A stretch of 64,000 nucleotides of DNA from contig DATMND010000422.1 of assembly GCA_035569235.1 (NCBI GenBank), positions 22,379 to 86,378 on the forward strand. The letters run 5' to 3'. Below the pieces are notes generated by a model. The model was not told where the DNA came from. It saw only the letters and a program-made list of their open reading frames with translations, and made no database searches. Shown piece after piece: positions 61,903 to 64,000 of this stretch. Positions within the stretch are counted from its first letter, which is position 1. Each line of letters begins with the position of its first letter. Made by a program: the position numbers and the translations under genes. This stretch comes from JAMXLO01 sp035569235. GTDB taxonomy: Bacteria; Pseudomonadota; Alphaproteobacteria; Acetobacterales; Acetobacteraceae.

Positions 61903-62634
61903 TCAGTCCGCCTTCCGCTGTTCGACAATGACAGTGTTCAGGAACAGCCAGAACCCGATGAAGGTGGCGAAGAAGATCAGATCGCGCAGGCTGACCACGC
62001 CACGGGTGAAGTCCTGAAACCGGTCGATCACAGCGATCCGTCGTGCGATCTCGGCGAGCGCCGGCGTGTTGCGCGACAGGAAGTCCGTCACCACCGGATA
62101 GGATGCGACGGCGAACACGAAGCACACCGCGACGGCAAGCACAAATGCGATCACCTGGTTCTTGGTGAGCGCCGACAGTGCCGATCCAACCGAGAGGAAC
62201 GCTCCGGCGACCAGCAGCGAGCCGACGTAGCCCGACGCGATCACGCCGTTGTCCGGCCGGCCGAGAATGTTGACGGTGATGACGAACGGGAATGTCAGCA
62301 GCAGCGCGATGGCGCAGAACACCCAGGCGGCAAGGAATTTTCCCAACACTGCCTGGGTCTGGGTGATCGGCAGTGTCAGCAGCAGCTCGATCGTGCCGAG
62401 CCGACGTTCCTCGGCCCAAAGGCGCATGGTGATTGCGGGGACGAGCAGCAGGAAGACCCAGGGGATGAAGGTGAAGAACGGATTGAGGTCGGCCTGGCCG
62501 CGATCGAAGAAGCCGCCGAGGTTGAACGTCAGCGCGCCCTGCAGCACGAGGAAGATGACGATGAACACGGAAGCGACGGGCGTGGCGAAATAGGCGGCGA
62601 GTTCGCGTTCGGCGATGATCAGCACGTTGCGCAT
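61903..62634 (-). CDS. ABC transporter permease (GldF-like)
   Basis: 243 aa from ATG 62634 (MRNVLIIAERELAAYFATPV). Six spans, with the ABC-2 family motif MRLWAEERRLGTIELLLTLP and ITQTQAVLGKFLAAW in the first cytoplasmic part. Pairs with the ATPase gene, whose stop is two bases upstream of this start. The longer frame upstream overlaps the ATPase gene and is not conserved. Confidence 0.92.
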   Translation of the reverse strand: MRNVLIIAERELAAYFATPVASVFIVIFLVLQGALTFNLGGFFDRGQADLNPFFTFIPWVFLLLVPAITMRLWAEERRLGTIELLLTLPITQTQAVLGKFLAAWVFCAIALLLTFPFVITVNILGRPDNGVIASGYVGSLLVAGAFLSVGSALSALTKNQVIAFVLAVAVCFVFAVASYPVVTDFLSRNTPALAEIARRIAVIDRFQDFTRGVVSLRDLIFFATFIGFWLFLNTVIVEQRKAD

Positions 62635-62636
62635 GC

Positions 62637-63380
62637 TCAGGCGGCTTCCATCGTCAGTTGCCGGAACACGTCGTCCAGCTTGCCCGACGGGTGCCGGCGC
62701 TGCAGGTCCGCCGGCGTCGCGTCCGCCACCACGCGGCCGGCGGCGATGATGATCGCACGCGAGCACACCGCATCGACCTCCTCCAGGATGTGCGTCGAGA
62801 TCACGATCGCCTTCTCGGGCGCCATCTGTGCGATCAGTGTGCGCACCTCGTGCTTCTGGTTGGGATCGAGCCCGTCGGTCGGCTCATCCAGCACCAGCAC
62901 CGGTGGATCGTGCAGCAGCGCCTGTGCCAGGCCCACCCGGCGCTTGAACCCCTTGGACAGCGTCTCCACCGGCTGCAGCAGCACGCCCTGGAGTCGCGTC
63001 AGCTCAACCGCATGGCCGACACGCTGTGCCAGATCGTTGCCCGAGTAGCCGCGCACCTTGGCGCAGAACGTCAGGAAGCCGGTGACGGTCATTTCCGGAT
63101 AGGTCGGCGCGCCTTCCGGCAGGAACCCCAGCACCCGCCGCGCCGCGACCCCGTCGGTCTGCACGTCGTGGCCGCAGATGCGGGCGGTGCCAGCGGTCGG
63201 GATCATGAAGCCGGCCAACATGCGCATGGTGGTGGATTTGCCCGCGCCGTTCGGTCCCAGGAAGCCCAGCACCTCGCCGCGCGCCACGCTGAACGAGACG
63301 CTGTCCACCGCGGTGAAGCCGCCGAACCGCTTGGTCAGCCCGGCGATCTCGATCAGCACAGGTTGGCCATCGGCGGTCAC
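62637..63380 (-). CDS. ABC transporter ATP-binding protein (GldA-like)
   Basis: 247 aa, GTG start at 63380. Walker A GPNGAGKS, signature LSKGFKRRVGLAQALLHDPP and Walker B VLVLDEPTDGLDPNQ, followed by the switch His in ISTHILEE. ABC-2-type exporter ATPase. First gene of the five-gene operon ATPase-permease-GldG-DUF4340-NUDIX, whose genes abut or overlap throughout. Confidence 0.93.
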   Translation of the reverse strand: MTADGQPVLIEIAGLTKRFGGFTAVDSVSFSVARGEVLGFLGPNGAGKSTTMRMLAGFMIPTAGTARICGHDVQTDGVAARRVLGFLPEGAPTYPEMTVTGFLTFCAKVRGYSGNDLAQRVGHAVELTRLQGVLLQPVETLSKGFKRRVGLAQALLHDPPVLVLDEPTDGLDPNQKHEVRTLIAQMAPEKAIVISTHILEEVDAVCSRAIIIAAGRVVADATPADLQRRHPSGKLDDVFRQLTMEAA

Positions 63381-63529
63381 GCTGCGACTCCCCCTCGGTT
63401 ACCGTAGGGCGGCGGGGATACCGGAATTTCAGGGCAATGCAAGCCGCCGCTGTCCGGATGGAGAAGGCTTAACCTGGCGGTTGGCAACCTGTAGCATGGC
63501 CGGCGAACCGGACCGGGAGACTGTGACAC

Positions 63530-64000
63530 ATGCCGTTGGAATTGCTCGAAACGAAGGATCTGGCGCTCGCGGATGCCCAGTGGCGGGCGCGGGTGGACCT
63601 GGCGGCGGCACATCGGCTGGCGGTGATGCACGGCTTCCACGAGGGCATCTTCAACCATCTGACCTTGCGCGTGCCCGGCCGCGATGACCGCTACTACCAG
63701 ATCCCGTTTGGCCTGCACTGGTCAGAGGTTACGGCGAGTTGCTTCATGGAGGTGGGCTACGACGGCGCGCTGCTGGCCGGCGAGGGAGAGATCGAGCAGT
63801 CCTGCTACTGCATCCATGCGCCGATGCATCGCCTGCTGCCGGGTGCGGCGGCGGTGCTGCACACGCACATGCCGTTCGCCAGCGCGCTCACGCGGCTGGA
63901 GGATCAGCGCATCCTGCCGATCGGACAGACCGAGCTCGCCATCATGGCGGAGACTGCGTACGACGACAGCTATGCCGGGCTGGCTTTCGATCCGGCCGAA
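63530..64000 (+). CDS. class II aldolase/adducin family protein, N-terminal part (runs off the right edge)
   Basis: 157 codons are in the window. MPLELLETKDLALADAQWRA is followed by the class II aldolase region. Metal-binding His residues are in AVLHTHMPFASALTRLED, and FHEGIFNHLTLRVPG is the substrate-loop segment. GGGAGA lies eight bases or so before the ATG. Members are aldolases, epimerases or decarboxylases with a Zn2+ site; exact reaction not decidable. The third metal His would lie beyond the window. Confidence 0.9.
   Translation, partial: MPLELLETKDLALADAQWRARVDLAAAHRLAVMHGFHEGIFNHLTLRVPGRDDRYYQIPFGLHWSEVTASCFMEVGYDGALLAGEGEIEQSCYCIHAPMHRLLPGAAAVLHTHMPFASALTRLEDQRILPIGQTELAIMAETAYDDSYAGLAFDPAE

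Overview
The window is about 64 kb of high-GC chromosome from an alphaproteobacterium. The ntrB-ntrC-ntrY-ntrX block after dusB and a fused ispDF, an AcpXL-type acyl carrier protein cluster and a FUSC/DUF1656/HlyD pump all point that way. Gene content and style suggest Rhodospirillales, probably Acetobacteraceae, but no rRNA or species marker is present, so the family is an inference. No rRNA, tRNA or CRISPR array was seen.

Layout. 1-3.3 kb: the 5' end of lipA, then a small accessory region. It holds an MntA-like nucleotidyltransferase joined to a truncated HepT toxin, both framed by an ~78-bp direct repeat; an unknown 241-aa gene with a promoter that looks leaderless; a second, decayed MntA fragment; and a DpnI-type methyl-directed endonuclease overlapping a zinc-ribbon gene. 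3.6-12 kb: core genes yicC and gmk, facing an outer-membrane biogenesis operon lptF-lptG-lptD-surA-rsmA (pdxA, often found here, is absent). 12.3-18.3 kb: a small channel-like protein, MarC, a three-gene aromatic-acid-type efflux pump and a frameshifted nucleotide-cyclase remnant. 18.6-24.9 kb: an MFS carrier, an SDR, a type III polyketide synthase operon (PKS, methyltransferase, flavoprotein) and a Uma2 nuclease. 25-31.6 kb: an RTX/HAF-repeat secreted protein, a glycolate-oxidase-like flavoprotein, a MaoC hydratase, and FetA-FetB iron exporter genes translationally coupled to a CBS-BON protein.

31.7-40.4 kb: two single genes followed by the very-long-chain fatty acid/lipid A cluster (acpXL, fabZ, fabF2, fabF1, SDR, GNAT, zinc dehydrogenase, lpxXL), the same gene set known from rhizobia. 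40.7-50.5 kb: ispDF, dusB and the NtrBC/NtrYX nitrogen-control block, then a D-amino-acid transaminase. 50.5-57 kb: a MetE-like protein, a D-cysteine desulfhydrase-like PLP enzyme, MsrP with a small membrane partner instead of a full MsrQ, and an 875-aa fusion of histidine kinase, receiver with Glu at the phospho-acceptor position, TolB-like domain and TPRs. 57-58.1 kb: a DUF6065-like gene preceded by a 67-aa peptide gene. 58.4-63.4 kb: a gliding-type ABC transporter operon (ATPase, permease, GldG-like, DUF4340, NUDIX). The window ends inside a class II aldolase gene.

Three families of dispersed palindromic repeats occupy many gene borders. The most unusual items are the defence/TA remnants at the left end, the kinase-TPR fusion with its peptide/DUF6065 neighbours, and the VLCFA cluster containing a ketosynthase without its active-site cysteine.
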